Of a stretch of DNA of 64,000 bases, positions 1-10,617 are shown in pieces. The translations under genes and the position numbers were made by a program. Location of the stretch: assembly GCF_003400205.1 (NCBI RefSeq), contig NZ_QUQV01000001.1, positions 310,001 through 374,000 on the forward strand. The letters are read 5' to 3'. The notes beneath the pieces are model-generated. The model saw nothing but the letters and a program-made list of their open reading frames with translations. It was not told the origin of the DNA and did not search any database. The DNA comes from Bacillus sp. HNG. GTDB lineage: Bacteria; Bacillota; Bacilli; Bacillales; Bacillaceae_L. Position 1 is the stretch's first letter. Each line of letters begins with the position of its first letter.

Positions 1-1
1 G

Positions 2-376
2 GATAGAATTACTGATAGAGGCTTATTATGTACATTAGAAGAAAATATATCTTTTAGGTTATATAAATCTGCTATGGAAATCTCCGACCCCTTTGGAAAA
101 TTTATGTTCCTTTATAGTATTATTTATGATATTTTTGGGAATCAGGCAAAGCTAGAATCATATATCAAAAGTACTATGAATAATGTGGAGACCTTAAAAA
201 GGGTAAAAACAAACTTAAAAAATGAAGAAATTATAGTTGAGGAAACTATTTTTACTTGGATTCGAAATCACATTGGACATACAAATAAGTTAACCGATAT
301 CGAACTTATTAGAGGACAAGTTATGAAAAATACAGCAAATTTATCAAACCTAGTCTTAAAAGCAATTTTTAGTTAA
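2..376 (+). CDS. C-terminal part of a HEPN-like domain protein (start lies outside the window)
   Basis: The reading frame is open to the left edge, so only about the last 124 residues are seen. An ATG at 74 is probably internal, because the frame continues upstream of it. Near the end the protein has RNHIGH, which fits the R-x4-6-H motif of HEPN domains (often RNases of toxin or defence systems), preceded by a helical segment with FGKFMFLYSIIYDIF like that of MauJ/Apea-type HEPN proteins. HEPN is a family inference from this short motif and the helical context. The partner genes, if any, lie outside the window. The low-GC surroundings suggest an accessory region. Confidence 0.5.
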   Translation, partial: DRITDRGLLCTLEENISFRLYKSAMEISDPFGKFMFLYSIIYDIFGNQAKLESYIKSTMNNVETLKRVKTNLKNEEIIVEETIFTWIRNHIGHTNKLTDIELIRGQVMKNTANLSNLVLKAIFS

Positions 377-1006
377 AAGTGAACATTGCTTTTATTTAAA
401 AACCACCGACATTACTTGTAGAGGGTTTACTTTAGGAGTGCAAACATAGTAATTCACACATCGTAAAACGCACTTGATTTCACAGGTAAAATCACAATGC
501 ATTTTTTATTTATTTGTCAACTAGCATTAGGTTGGAGGAAACCAGAAGTTAAAACCATTCCATTCCTAACCTGTTTTATTTTAATAAATTTCTTCGTATT
601 GTTGATTTACTTACCATGTTACACAAAGAACAATTAAATGTTTTTGATATTAAGGATGCTATTAGTACGATTTATTATATAGAGCTAATTTTAAATAATA
701 ATTAGTATTACTTATTTTTGTTAAAAGGGAAGTACTCCAGATTATGAATACACTTTTGCTTCAACGAACGAGAGGTAGCTAACCATTCTACCTAACTATT
801 TAACTTTTATTCTAGTTAACATAATATCTATTCTCAGAACTTAGTTAAAAGTAACCGAAATATAGCAAAACAATGCTATAATTAACTTAATTGCTGTTAA
901 CTAATCTATTGTTTTAAAATCGTAACTCATGGTTACATATATCTAACTATTTAATTGAATTTATACCACGACTAAATTTTAATTTAAATCAGGAGTTGTT
1001 CTACAT
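377..1006. other. Long AT-rich intergenic region with gene remnant and possible operator repeats
   Basis: No complete gene is visible in these 630 bases. The stretch ahead of 1007 contains several copies of TAGTTAA or its complement TTAACTA (around 784-820, 842-850, 896-902 and 943-950) and an inverted repeat GTAAC-N5-GTTAC at 922-936. These could be operator sequences for the ribbon-helix-helix gene that follows, but the region is so AT-rich that chance copies are possible. Confidence 0.35.
553..705 (+). pseudogene. Possible short gene remnant
   Basis: A stop-free stretch of 50 codons ends at TAG 703-705. It reads as amphipathic protein (for example FLRIVDLLTMLHKEQL) but has no start codon with a ribosome binding site at its beginning; the only in-frame ATG is internal, near 619. 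I do not recognise the family. It may be the tail of a decayed gene or chance. Confidence 0.2.
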
Positions 1007-1351
1007 ATGCCTTACGAAAGCAAAATTAGACCGCATAATGCTGATCGTGTAACTAAAAATACAACAATTAGCCGTGATTTGCTCAATCAAATTAAAGAAA
1101 TTGCAAATCACATGCAAGTTCCGTTTAATCAATTGCTAGCTGAAGGAATTGATTATGTATTAGATACTTATAAGAAACCTAAAGAATTCAAAGCTCCAGT
1201 TAGACCTAAGGATCGAATTCAAATGGGTACAACATTTAGTCATGTTCAATATGAATTGCTAAAAGATCGTGCACGAAGACTTCATACTCATACAAATACA
1301 CTAATCGAAATTGGGATGGAATTTATCATAGATAAATATCGGAATGTGTAA
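1007..1351 (+). CDS. Small protein with two ribbon-helix-helix-like repeats
   Basis: 114 residues. Residues about 18-56 and 73-112 look like two copies of one unit: a short strand with TTIS or TTFS, then two helices ending in IDYVLDTYKK or MEFIIDKYRN. This is the layout of ribbon-helix-helix DNA-binding domains, which normally work as dimers, so two in one chain would make a single-chain dimer. The ATG at 1007 has an AGGAGT ribosome binding site. A role as a DNA-binding repressor, perhaps of itself, is inferred from the fold pattern and from the repeats upstream. It stands alone, with no obvious toxin partner beside it. Confidence 0.55.
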   Translation: MPYESKIRPHNADRVTKNTTISRDLLNQIKEIANHMQVPFNQLLAEGIDYVLDTYKKPKEFKAPVRPKDRIQMGTTFSHVQYELLKDRARRLHTHTNTLIEIGMEFIIDKYRNV

Positions 1352-1438
1352 TTCCAACCCTCCCTTTGATTTTCTTTATTTTAGTTTACATAATATAATT
1401 ATAATAAACTAACTCTTTCTTCAGAACGGAATTTAAAC

Positions 1439-1696
1439 TTAACTTAACTTCCCACGAATATCGATCAATTCTTGCAGCAGCTCCTCCATCTCAGAGTGAT
1501 TGATCCTAACCGGCATCTGATCATTTAACGTGATAAAATGCTCCTGTTCCCCACTTTCTACCTTTTTCATTAAATAATCGCAAAGCGCCTCAAGCCTTTC
1601 CCTACTTATGACAGACTGTGTTTTCATATGCTTAAATTGTGTTAAAACAAATGCATTTTCTTCAATATCTCCACTAATTAGACTGTTCACTTCCAT
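1439..1696 (-). CDS. Hypothetical 85-residue acidic protein
   Basis: I do not recognise this protein. It is 85 residues long, acidic and mostly helical, with no membrane segment or signal peptide. The ATG at 1696 follows a strong GGAGGTAATGAT ribosome binding site, so it is very likely translated. Residues 28-60 (VISRERLEALCDYLMKKVES) and 68-85 look like two helices. It is divergent from alaX, with 126 bases between the two starts. Nothing in the sequence indicates function. Confidence 0.55.
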   Translation of the reverse strand: MEVNSLISGDIEENAFVLTQFKHMKTQSVISRERLEALCDYLMKKVESGEQEHFITLNDQMPVRINHSEMEELLQELIDIRGKLS

Positions 1697-1822
1697 ATCA
1701 TTACCTCCTATTCTACTCTTAAATTGCTCCTCCTCCCTTCTATTTATTACAACTCATAATTGAATCTTTTTTATTTTTCTAGTATGTTTTTAATATCTGA
1801 TGTCGAAAGGATCGAATACTAG

Positions 1823-3004
1823 ATGACAAAAAAGCTATATTATGAAAATCCATACTTAACAAATTGGAAAACCGAAGTTACCAATATGATTACAAAAGAT
1901 GATTACTGCCTTATTACTCTTAAAGAAACTGCATTTTATCCTGAAGGCGGCGGACAACCTTCGGACACTGGCTTGATTGGCAACATTAAAGTGTTGGATG
2001 TTTATCAGGAAGCTGGAGAAGTATACCATAAACTCCCCCATCCCCCAGAAAACAAGGTTGTCGAATGTCAGATTGATTGGGAGCTAAGATTTGATCATAT
2101 GCAACAGCATACAGGTCAGCATTTGCTGTCAGCAATTTGTATCGAAGAATATGATGCACACACATCAAGCTTTCACTTGGGTAAAGATACAGTATCAATT
2201 GATTTGAGTGTACCGGAATTTAGTGATGATCAGCTATTACATATTGAAAACAAGGTGAATAAAGCTATCCATGAAAACCAGCAAATCAAAACATTTTTTG
2301 TTACTAAGGAACAAGCTAGCGCCCTTCCTCTTCGAAAAATGCCTGATGTTGAAGGAAATGAAATGCGGATTGTTGAGATTGAAGGATATGATACATCAGC
2401 ATGTGCGGGTACACATGTCTCTAGAACTGGAGAATTAGGATTAATGAAGCTATTAAAAACAGAAAAAAGTAAAGGAAATACACGTGTTTATTTTATTTTC
2501 GGTGGTAGAGCCCTTCATGATTATCAAGCAACGCATTCGGTTTTAATGACTTTAAACAACCAGTACAGTACTAATCGTGAGGGTCTCATTGAGAAAATCA
2601 GCAAAATCGAAATGGAAAACAAACAATATCAAAGAGAAATTGAGGAGTTAAAAGGAAAATTAAATCAATTTTTAGCTCAGGAACTGATTCAAACTCATAC
2701 CGAGCCCATCATTATTGAGAACTTTGAAGATAAATCGTTAAAAGAACTCCAAGGCATTGCAAAACAGATCAATGAAGTCTCAAATAAATGTGTGATTTTT
2801 ACTACTACACTTGAAAATAAGTTGCTTATCTCACACAATGGTTCAGTCCCGGTCCAGTGTGGTCAATTATTCAAACAAGAATTAAAAAATTACCACGGGA
2901 AAGGTGGCGGCAACAATACCACTGCCCAAGCAGCTTTTGATAATGAAAGAGACTTAGAAACATTTAAAACATTTTTAGAAACAAAAATATTAGAAGCAAT
3001 ATAA
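1823..3004 (+). CDS. alaX: Alanyl-tRNA editing protein AlaX (long form)
   Basis: Free-standing editing enzyme that hydrolyses tRNA-Ala wrongly charged with serine (or glycine), in the cytoplasm. The 393 residues hold an AlaRS second-additional-domain-like N-terminal half with the zinc ligands H96-T-G-Q-H100 and C194-x3-H198 (SACAGTHV). The C-terminal half has a coiled coil at about 255-285 and a DHHA1-type end with the glycine-rich GKGGGNN, as in the long AlaX class. The ATG at 1823 follows AAAGGA with a rather long spacer. It is monocistronic as far as can be seen. Confidence 0.9.
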   Translation: MTKKLYYENPYLTNWKTEVTNMITKDDYCLITLKETAFYPEGGGQPSDTGLIGNIKVLDVYQEAGEVYHKLPHPPENKVVECQIDWELRFDHMQQHTGQHLLSAICIEEYDAHTSSFHLGKDTVSIDLSVPEFSDDQLLHIENKVNKAIHENQQIKTFFVTKEQASALPLRKMPDVEGNEMRIVEIEGYDTSACAGTHVSRTGELGLMKLLKTEKSKGNTRVYFIFGGRALHDYQATHSVLMTLNNQYSTNREGLIEKISKIEMENKQYQREIEELKGKLNQFLAQELIQTHTEPIIIENFEDKSLKELQGIAKQINEVSNKCVIFTTTLENKLLISHNGSVPVQCGQLFKQELKNYHGKGGGNNTTAQAAFDNERDLETFKTFLETKILEAI

Positions 3005-3006
3005 GT

Positions 3007-3060
3007 GAAAAAGCTACCCATAGAGGTAACGGGTTCGGTTGTTGAGTTCAAAATGTAAAA
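3007..3060 (+). repeat. Left arm of an inverted repeat flanking the lipoprotein gene
   Basis: This arm reads AAGCTACC, then a short spacer, then the 16 bases GGTAACGGGTTCGGTT, then CAAAATG and an A-run. The same blocks in the same order occur on the opposite strand at 3950-4011. The two arms enclose about 0.9 kb holding only the lipoprotein gene. The AAGCTACC/GGTAAC part could also act as a weak terminator stem for alaX. Confidence 0.6.
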
Positions 3061-3064
3061 AGGT

Positions 3065-3105
3065 AATACAAATGGGAGTTAAATTCGCATTTGTATTGGA
3101 CTCCC
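3065..3105 (+). other. Hairpin with a possible pseudoknot after alaX
   Basis: A perfect 10-bp stem is formed by AATACAAATG (3065-3074) and CATTTGTATT (3088-3097). The loop bases GGAGT (75-79) can pair with ACTCC (100-104) just outside the stem, giving an H-type pseudoknot or an alternative terminator stem followed by TTTATTT. A transcription terminator is the simplest reading. Confidence 0.4.
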
Positions 3106-3244
3106 TTTATTTATCGGTATATCAACATTTATAGAAATATATCCTCCATAATAGCATTAGAATTAACACAATAATTAGCAATTGACTTCTGACCAACAAT
3201 CAGTATACCAATTATGTGTTGAAATTGATGCTAATTTGGCATAG

Positions 3245-3270
3245 TAAGTCGAGCAGTTTAGCTCGACTTA
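3245..3270. terminator. Terminator-like hairpin
   Basis: Perfect 10-bp stem TAAGTCGAGC / GCTCGACTTA with a 6-base loop, followed by TTTATTT on the plus strand. No gene ends just before it on either strand, so the transcript it would stop is unknown. Confidence 0.5.
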
Positions 3271-3326
3271 TTTATTTAACTAGTCGTTTGGGATATTATG
3301 TTAAAATATGTTAAAGGGGGTTGCAT

Positions 3327-3854
3327 ATGAATAAATTAAAAGGAAAGATTTTTTTATGTTTTATCTTAACAATTCTAACAGTAGCTCTAACAGCGTGTAC
3401 TTCAAGCCCAAATTTTGAACTGTATGAAGGACATTCTTTAAGAATAGCAGTGGTTGGGGAATCACCAGAAGTAAAAGAGGAACAAGTAAGATTTACAGAA
3501 ATTTCATTTGATGAAATGACAAGTGAAGAATTGAAGTCTTATGATGCAGTCTTTATCAGGGAAGATAATCTTTCAGAGGCTGCCGAAAGCCAATATGCAG
3601 ATGTTTACTTAAATTCAACAATTCCATTTTTCTTTATTGGAACTGATAATTTTGTACCTTTTACTGAAAAGGATTTGGAGTATGACAAAACTTCGAATTG
3701 GACTGGTAGTTATGCTACTGGCGTTCTTAAATCACAAGAAGATGATAGGTTAAAAAAATGGGAATATGGTTTGTATAATGATGAAAAGACTGATGAACAC
3801 ATTAAAGAAATGTATTCAAGAATTTTCAAGACAATTGATGAATTACATAAATAA
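3327..3854 (+). CDS. Small lipoprotein of unknown function
   Basis: 175 residues. It has an N-terminal KLKGK charge cluster, a hydrophobic stretch and the lipobox LTAC with Cys24, so it is probably lipid-anchored outside the membrane. The mature part is acidic and soluble. SLRIAVVGESPEV and YDAVFIRED resemble alternating strands of a Rossmann-like fold, but I do not recognise the family. The ATG at 3327 was chosen over the in-frame TTG at 3321 because AAAGGGGG lies 6 bases ahead of it. The gene is enclosed by the inverted repeats at 3007-3060 and 3950-4011 and has its own terminator. Confidence 0.65.
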   Translation: MNKLKGKIFLCFILTILTVALTACTSSPNFELYEGHSLRIAVVGESPEVKEEQVRFTEISFDEMTSEELKSYDAVFIREDNLSEAAESQYADVYLNSTIPFFFIGTDNFVPFTEKDLEYDKTSNWTGSYATGVLKSQEDDRLKKWEYGLYNDEKTDEHIKEMYSRIFKTIDELHK

Positions 3855-3857
3855 TGT

Positions 3858-3888
3858 AAAAAGGAGCATAAAGAACATGCTCCTTTTT
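3858..3888 (+). terminator. Terminator of the lipoprotein gene
   Basis: 12-bp stem AAAAAGGAGCAT / ATGCTCCTTTTT with a 7-base loop, directly after the stop codon. Confidence 0.85.
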
Positions 3889-3949
3889 ACTGTTATTTTT
3901 TTTTGCTAATTAAGGTACTAATATGCAACTGTATGACTATCTTTTTTTA

Positions 3950-4011
3950 CTGTTTTTTATCATTTTGTACTTCTGAACCGAACCCGTTACCATTTAGGTA
4001 GCTTTCTTATA
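3950..4011 (-). repeat. Right arm of the inverted repeat flanking the lipoprotein gene
   Basis: On the minus strand it reads AAGCTACC, then GGTAACGGGTTCGGTT, then ACAAAATG and an A-run, matching the arm at 3007-3060 with small differences. It overlaps the stop codon of the AI-2E-family gene. Confidence 0.6.
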
Positions 4012-5062
4012 TTTTATCCGAATTAAAACTGAGGTTGATTACGCCAGCTTTTGTTAATGAATCGTAAAGGATGACGAGAAGCGGTCCAAGTAATAAACCA
4101 ACTATCCCAATTATTTTAAATCCTAAATACATGCTGATTAGTGCTGCTAAAGCGCTAATACCAAAGCTTTGTGAATATACCTTTGGTTCGATAATTTTTC
4201 GAATCACGGTAATGAGTACAAATAGAATTAATAATCCGACTCCAAGTTTGGTGTTGCCGTTAATTAACACAAAAATGGCCCACGGTACAATAAAAGATCC
4301 CGTTCCAAGTATTGGTAGTAAATCGACAAGAACAATGAGCAATGAAAGGATTAAAAGATACTTAACATCTAAAATCCAAAGCCCAATATAAGTGATGATA
4401 AATGTGACACCACTCAGTACGATTTGTGCTTTTAAAAAGCCGACAAATATCTTTTTCAATTGGGTGGTTACAATTTTAACCTTTTCAATTGTACTCTCCT
4501 GCAACATTTCCTTAAGCCTGTTTTTAATTCCTGGTAGATCGTTCATGAAAAGGAAAGCTGCAACTAAATACACAATTAGCTCTAACAAAAGTTGTGGAAG
4601 ACTTGAAACAAAACCAAACGTCCCTTCTGTAATATTCCTCGCTATAACAATCAATAAATCCTGGAAGGAATATAGAGTATTCATAATGGAATCCAAGACT
4701 TCCTTTGGTAAATCTTCAAAATAGGTTTCAAATTTTTGAAAGGTTGCAATGATTTGGTCCGTATCAATACTTGAGACATAGAACGGTATATTTTTTACAA
4801 TCGTAATCAATTGATTAATAATGACATTGACTAATAAATATCCCAAAAATAGTACGAATACCATGAAGACAACAAAGGTTATTGTTACAGAATAGATTCG
4901 TTTGATTCGGTAATTTGTGATTAATACATTAACAACTGGCTCCAGTAAAAGAGCCGTTAAAAAGGCTAATATTAATGAAATTGACATTGGTAATAAATAC
5001 AATACCGCAATTAATGCGATGACAAGGAGGATATTTCTTTTATTAATATATTTTTTAACCAT
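4007..5062 (-). CDS. AI-2E family (PerM-like) membrane protein
   Basis: 351 residues with about seven hydrophobic segments: about 10-40, 58-85, a group near 150-175, and a dense group at 210-335. Between about 85 and 150 is a hydrophilic stretch. The LLPILGTGSFIVPWAIF region is typical of the AI-2E transporter/PerM family, whose members are permeases or ion exporters of mostly uncertain substrate. The ATG at 5062 begins MVKKYINKRN, a positive-inside start. Codon use looks like its neighbours'. Confidence 0.8.
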   Translation of the reverse strand: MVKKYINKRNILLVIALIAVLYLLPMSISLILAFLTALLLEPVVNVLITNYRIKRIYSVTITFVVFMVFVLFLGYLLVNVIINQLITIVKNIPFYVSSIDTDQIIATFQKFETYFEDLPKEVLDSIMNTLYSFQDLLIVIARNITEGTFGFVSSLPQLLLELIVYLVAAFLFMNDLPGIKNRLKEMLQESTIEKVKIVTTQLKKIFVGFLKAQIVLSGVTFIITYIGLWILDVKYLLILSLLIVLVDLLPILGTGSFIVPWAIFVLINGNTKLGVGLLILFVLITVIRKIIEPKVYSQSFGISALAALISMYLGFKIIGIVGLLLGPLLVILYDSLTKAGVINLSFNSDKI

Positions 5063-5194
5063 TTTCTCAATATTACCTACTCTCTACCTGATAGATCCGA
5101 CATCTTATAAAATTATTGTACAGTAAAGCAGAGATATTTAAAATATAAATATTTTTCGAAATTAAGACATTTGGTTTGACAAGTTCACATCATC

Positions 5195-5225
5195 AAAAAA
5201 CAGCTACCAGTTAGTAGCTGTTTTT
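5195..5225 (-). terminator. Terminator of parE-parC
   Basis: Stem AAAAACAGCTAC / GTAGCTGTTTTT with a 6-base loop and a T-run on the minus strand, 8 bases after the parC stop. Confidence 0.85.
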
Positions 5226-5232
5226 CATATGT

Positions 5233-7677
5233 TTATTTTGTTTCATCATTGGTTTCTTCGTGCGTGACAATCCATGTATCAATTACTTCTCCCGCTTCAT
5301 CTGAATCAACTACAAACGAACCATTGCTATAGCGATCATTTGGACGTAATGAATTTGGATCGACTGACTCAATTTTACCGTTTTGAGTTTTAAGGAAAAT
5401 TTGATCTAATTCTGTAATAAAATGTGCTCCTGCAATGCGATGTGGATGATTCTTTAACTCACGAAGCATGACTAATCCACGTTTTGCACGGGTTGCTTTT
5501 TCAAATTCTGTGATTTTCATTTTCTTCACTGCTCCACGTTGTGTAACAATCGTTAATTCAGCTGGTGTGGATGGTGGTACAACGTATCCAGCGACAACAT
5601 AATCGTCGTCTTTTAGGTTAATCCCTTTAACCCCTGCTGCTCTTTGCCCAACATCATTTACTTCTTCTTCCCCGAACCATAGTCCATAGCCTAGATGTGT
5701 AACTAAGAAGACGTCCATATTTCCATTTGTGATGTGAACATTTACGACTTCATCATCATTTTTCAAATTAACCGCAACAAGTGGTTTTGAGTATCTCTGT
5801 GCTTTATATAACGAAAGCTCTGATTTTTTAACCATTCCATTTTTCGTGATGAAAAGAAGATATTCCGGCAGGTCAAAATTTGTAACCGGGAATGCTTCAA
5901 TGATGGACTCATCGCGGTCAATACTTATAATATTAGCAACGTGCTGGCCTAGGTCCTTCCATCTAATATCAGGAAGCTCATGTACTGGAACATATAGATA
6001 GTTCCCTTTATTTGTAAAGAGTAGTAAGGTGTCCGTTGTATTGATTTCGAATTTGCGCAACAATCGATCCGTATCCTTCATGCCAAAATCAAGACCATTT
6101 GATGCGGCATAGGATCGAGGGCTTGTTCGTTTTACATAGCCATCCTGGGTCACTGTTACAATAACATCCTCAGACGGAATCATAACCTCAAGATTAATTT
6201 TAATCTCTTCAATCTCATCTTCAATTTTTGAACGGCGATTATCGGCATATGTCTTTTTCACACGTTTTAGATCTGTCTTAATTACTTGTAACAGCTTGCG
6301 TTCATTTTGAAGAATTTCAACTAATTCACTAATTTTTTTGTTGAGTTCATCAAATTCATGCTGTAGTGCTGTGATGTCTGTATTTGTTAAACGATATAGT
6401 TGCAAGGAAACAATCGCTTCTGCCTGAGGTTCTGAAAAATCAAATTTAGCGATTAAGTTGTTTTTTGCGTCCTTTTTATCTTTTGAAGCTCGAATTGTTG
6501 CAATGACCTCATCTAAAATGGATAAAGCCTTAATAAGTCCTTCTACAACATGCTGACGGTCACGCGCTTTTTCTAATTCATAGTGAGAACGATTGGTGAT
6601 TACCTCTTTTTGATGGTTAATATACGCATCCAAAATTCTCGGTAAACTCATTAATACTGGTCTTCTATCTAAGATCGCAACCATATTAAAGTTATAGGTT
6701 ATTTGAAGATCAGTATTTTTATAGAGGAAGTGTAAAACTCCCTGTGCATCCGCGTCTTTTTTTAGTTCAATGACAATTCTCAAGCCTGTTCGGTCTGTTT
6801 CATCACGGACTTCGCTTATCCCTTCCACTTTTCGGTCTAGGCGAATCTCGTCAATCTTTTTAACCATATTCGCTTTATTCACTTCATATGGAATTTCCGT
6901 TACGACAATTTGCTGTTTTCCACCGCGAAGATCCTCGATGTCCGCTTTACCGCGCACAATGATTTTTCCTTTTCCGGTTTCATAGGCTTTTTTAATTCCT
7001 TCAATGCCCTGAATAATACCACCTGTTGGAAAATCAGGACCCTTAATCACCTGCATAAGCTCATCGACGGTAGAATTTGGATTTTCAATTCTTTTAATGA
7101 CGCCATCTATGACCTCACCAAGATTATGTGGAGGAATATCTGTTGCATATCCCGCCGAGATTCCAGTCGAACCATTTACGAGCAAATTAGGAAAACTGGC
7201 AGGTAATACAACTGGTTCTTTACTTGTATCATCAAAGTTTGGAATGAATTCAACTGTATTTTTCTCAATATCACGTAAAAGCTCGGAAGCAAGACTTGAT
7301 AGGCGAGCTTCCGTATAACGCATTGCTGCTGGTGGGTCACCATCATTACTACCGTTATTTCCGTGCATTTCAACTAAAACATTGCGAACCTTCCAGTCCT
7401 GGCTCAAACGAACCATCGCATCATATACGGAAGTGTCACCATGTGGATGGTAGTTACCAATTACATTACCAACCGTTTTGGCCGATTTACGGAAACCTTT
7501 TTCACTAGTATTTCCTTCAACGTGCATCGCATATAGAATCCGTCTTTGAACTGGCTTTAGACCATCCCTTGCGTCAGGTAATGCACGATCTTGAATGATA
7601 TACTTACTGTATCTACCGAAGCGATCACCGATTACCTCCTCAAGAGGCAGATCGCGAAATTTTTCTGCTTGTACCAT
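5233..7677 (-). CDS. parC: DNA topoisomerase IV subunit A
   Basis: ParC (GrlA) cuts and rejoins DNA in topoisomerase IV, which with ParE unlinks daughter chromosomes. 814 residues, close to the B. subtilis length. The N-terminal cleavage domain has the catalytic tyrosine Tyr121 in [11 protein letters not shown] coiled coil follows at about 385-490 and a six-bladed C-terminal beta-pinwheel from about 500. In the quinolone-resistance region [11 protein letters not shown], residues Thr82 and Asp86 stand where Staphylococcus aureus has Ser80 and Glu84. It starts 7 bases after parE, so the two are an operon. The absence of the gyrase GyrA-box and the parE linkage favour ParC over GyrA. Confidence 0.97.
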   Translation of the reverse strand: MVQAEKFRDLPLEEVIGDRFGRYSKYIIQDRALPDARDGLKPVQRRILYAMHVEGNTSEKGFRKSAKTVGNVIGNYHPHGDTSVYDAMVRLSQDWKVRNVLVEMHGNNGSNDGDPPAAMRYTEARLSSLASELLRDIEKNTVEFIPNFDDTSKEPVVLPASFPNLLVNGSTGISAGYATDIPPHNLGEVIDGVIKRIENPNSTVDELMQVIKGPDFPTGGIIQGIEGIKKAYETGKGKIIVRGKADIEDLRGGKQQIVVTEIPYEVNKANMVKKIDEIRLDRKVEGISEVRDETDRTGLRIVIELKKDADAQGVLHFLYKNTDLQITYNFNMVAILDRRPVLMSLPRILDAYINHQKEVITNRSHYELEKARDRQHVVEGLIKALSILDEVIATIRASKDKKDAKNNLIAKFDFSEPQAEAIVSLQLYRLTNTDITALQHEFDELNKKISELVEILQNERKLLQVIKTDLKRVKKTYADNRRSKIEDEIEEIKINLEVMIPSEDVIVTVTQDGYVKRTSPRSYAASNGLDFGMKDTDRLLRKFEINTTDTLLLFTNKGNYLYVPVHELPDIRWKDLGQHVANIISIDRDESIIEAFPVTNFDLPEYLLFITKNGMVKKSELSLYKAQRYSKPLVAVNLKNDDEVVNVHITNGNMDVFLVTHLGYGLWFGEEEVNDVGQRAAGVKGINLKDDDYVVAGYVVPPSTPAELTIVTQRGAVKKMKITEFEKATRAKRGLVMLRELKNHPHRIAGAHFITELDQIFLKTQNGKIESVDPNSLRPNDRYSNGSFVVDSDEAGEVIDTWIVTHEETNDETK

Positions 7678-7684
7678 CTATCTG

Positions 7685-9709
<2,025 letters not shown>

Positions 9710-9760
9710 TTAGCCTCTCTCTATATAAGTAGTACTATTAGAAGTATTTCTTACTTAACA

Positions 9761-9774
9761 GAACAAATGTTTTG
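9761..9774. promoter_or_regulatory. Probable LexA box upstream of parE
   Basis: GAACAAATGTTTTG is identical to the core of the LexA box between lexA and the SOS peptide (35576-35589). The base before it is A instead of the consensus C. It lies 111 bases upstream of the parE start. The parE-parC operon belongs to the B. subtilis LexA regulon as I recall it. Confidence 0.6.
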
Positions 9775-9844
9775 TTTTTTGATGCCCTACCTTTTATTTT
9801 ATATCTTTATCCAGATTTGGCAAACCGTTTCTCGAAAAAAGGCG

Positions 9845-9872
9845 AAAATCCTTGTGTAATAACAAGGATTTT
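9845..9872 (-). terminator. Terminator of yneT
   Basis: 11-bp stem AAAATCCTTGT / ACAAGGATTTT with a 6-base loop, just after the yneT stop on the minus strand. It is followed by a C/T-rich tract. Confidence 0.7.
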
Positions 9873-9886
9873 TGTCTCGTGATTTG

Positions 9887-10300
9887 TTATTTTGTCAGCG
9901 CATGCTCAACCTTGATACAGCGATCCATGACAACGGTATATCCACGATCCTTTAAGAAATTGTATGCTTCCTCACTCACACAACCAAGCTGGGACCAAAA
10001 TACATCTGCATCAATTTCAACAAAATCTTTTGCAACATCCATTAAATACTCAGAACGGCGAAAAACATTGACAATATCAATATGTCCTTTAATTTCTTTA
10101 AGTGATTTTACAGCTTTTACACCTAGAGTCTCATCAATTGTTGGATTTACAGGAATGATTTCATATCCAGCGTCCTGCATTGCTTTACTCACCATATTGG
10201 AAGTTCTTTCAGGGTTATCAGATAAACCTACAACAGCAATCCTTTTACTTTTCTTTAATATCTCACCAAGTTCAGCACGAGTTGGAATTTCCATTGTCAT
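9887..10300 (-). CDS. yneT: CoA-binding domain protein YneT
   Basis: 137 residues forming one CoA-binding (Rossmann-type) domain: KRIAVVGLSDNPERTS near residues 20-35 is the nucleotide-binding turn, and YEIIPVNP and DIVNVFRR follow as later strands. Members of this family bind CoA in vitro; their cellular job is not established. The ATG at 10300 follows AAGGGGATTCAAAT. The placement next to parE and plsY matches yneT of B. subtilis. Confidence 0.85.
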   Translation of the reverse strand: MTMEIPTRAELGEILKKSKRIAVVGLSDNPERTSNMVSKAMQDAGYEIIPVNPTIDETLGVKAVKSLKEIKGHIDIVNVFRRSEYLMDVAKDFVEIDADVFWSQLGCVSEEAYNFLKDRGYTVVMDRCIKVEHALTK

Positions 10301-10617
10301 ATTTGAATCCCCTTTTTTAAATAGTAGACAATTTGATATCTCTCATAGTATTTCGGTCCCAAGCATAGATATTCCTTCATTTATTTTGTTTTTTAACCGC
10401 TAATGATTGTTTCCTATTTGATATTTACCTATTTTTTGTTGAAATTTATAAAAAAAATCATTGTAAGGAAAAATTTCTAGTATAATGAGAATACTTGTAC
10501 AAGCATGGTATTATAAGAACAGAACAATCTGCCAAAACTAGAGATGTTCATCTAAGTTCAAATTGTACAATGTTGCACACAAGCACTTATCTATATTTTA
10601 TTAAAGGAGTTATGTGT
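10301..10617. other. Divergent yneT/plsY promoter region
   Basis: AT-rich region with a likely plsY -10 TATAAT at 10481-10486; no convincing -35 at 17 bases. I see no small gene or riboswitch. In-frame codons upstream of the plsY start encode no plsY-like sequence. Confidence 0.4.

Noticed and set aside
7097-7318. Plus-strand open frames of 60-100 codons across parC and parE
   Set aside because: They lie wholly inside clear coding sequence on the other strand and show no family motif or ribosome binding site.
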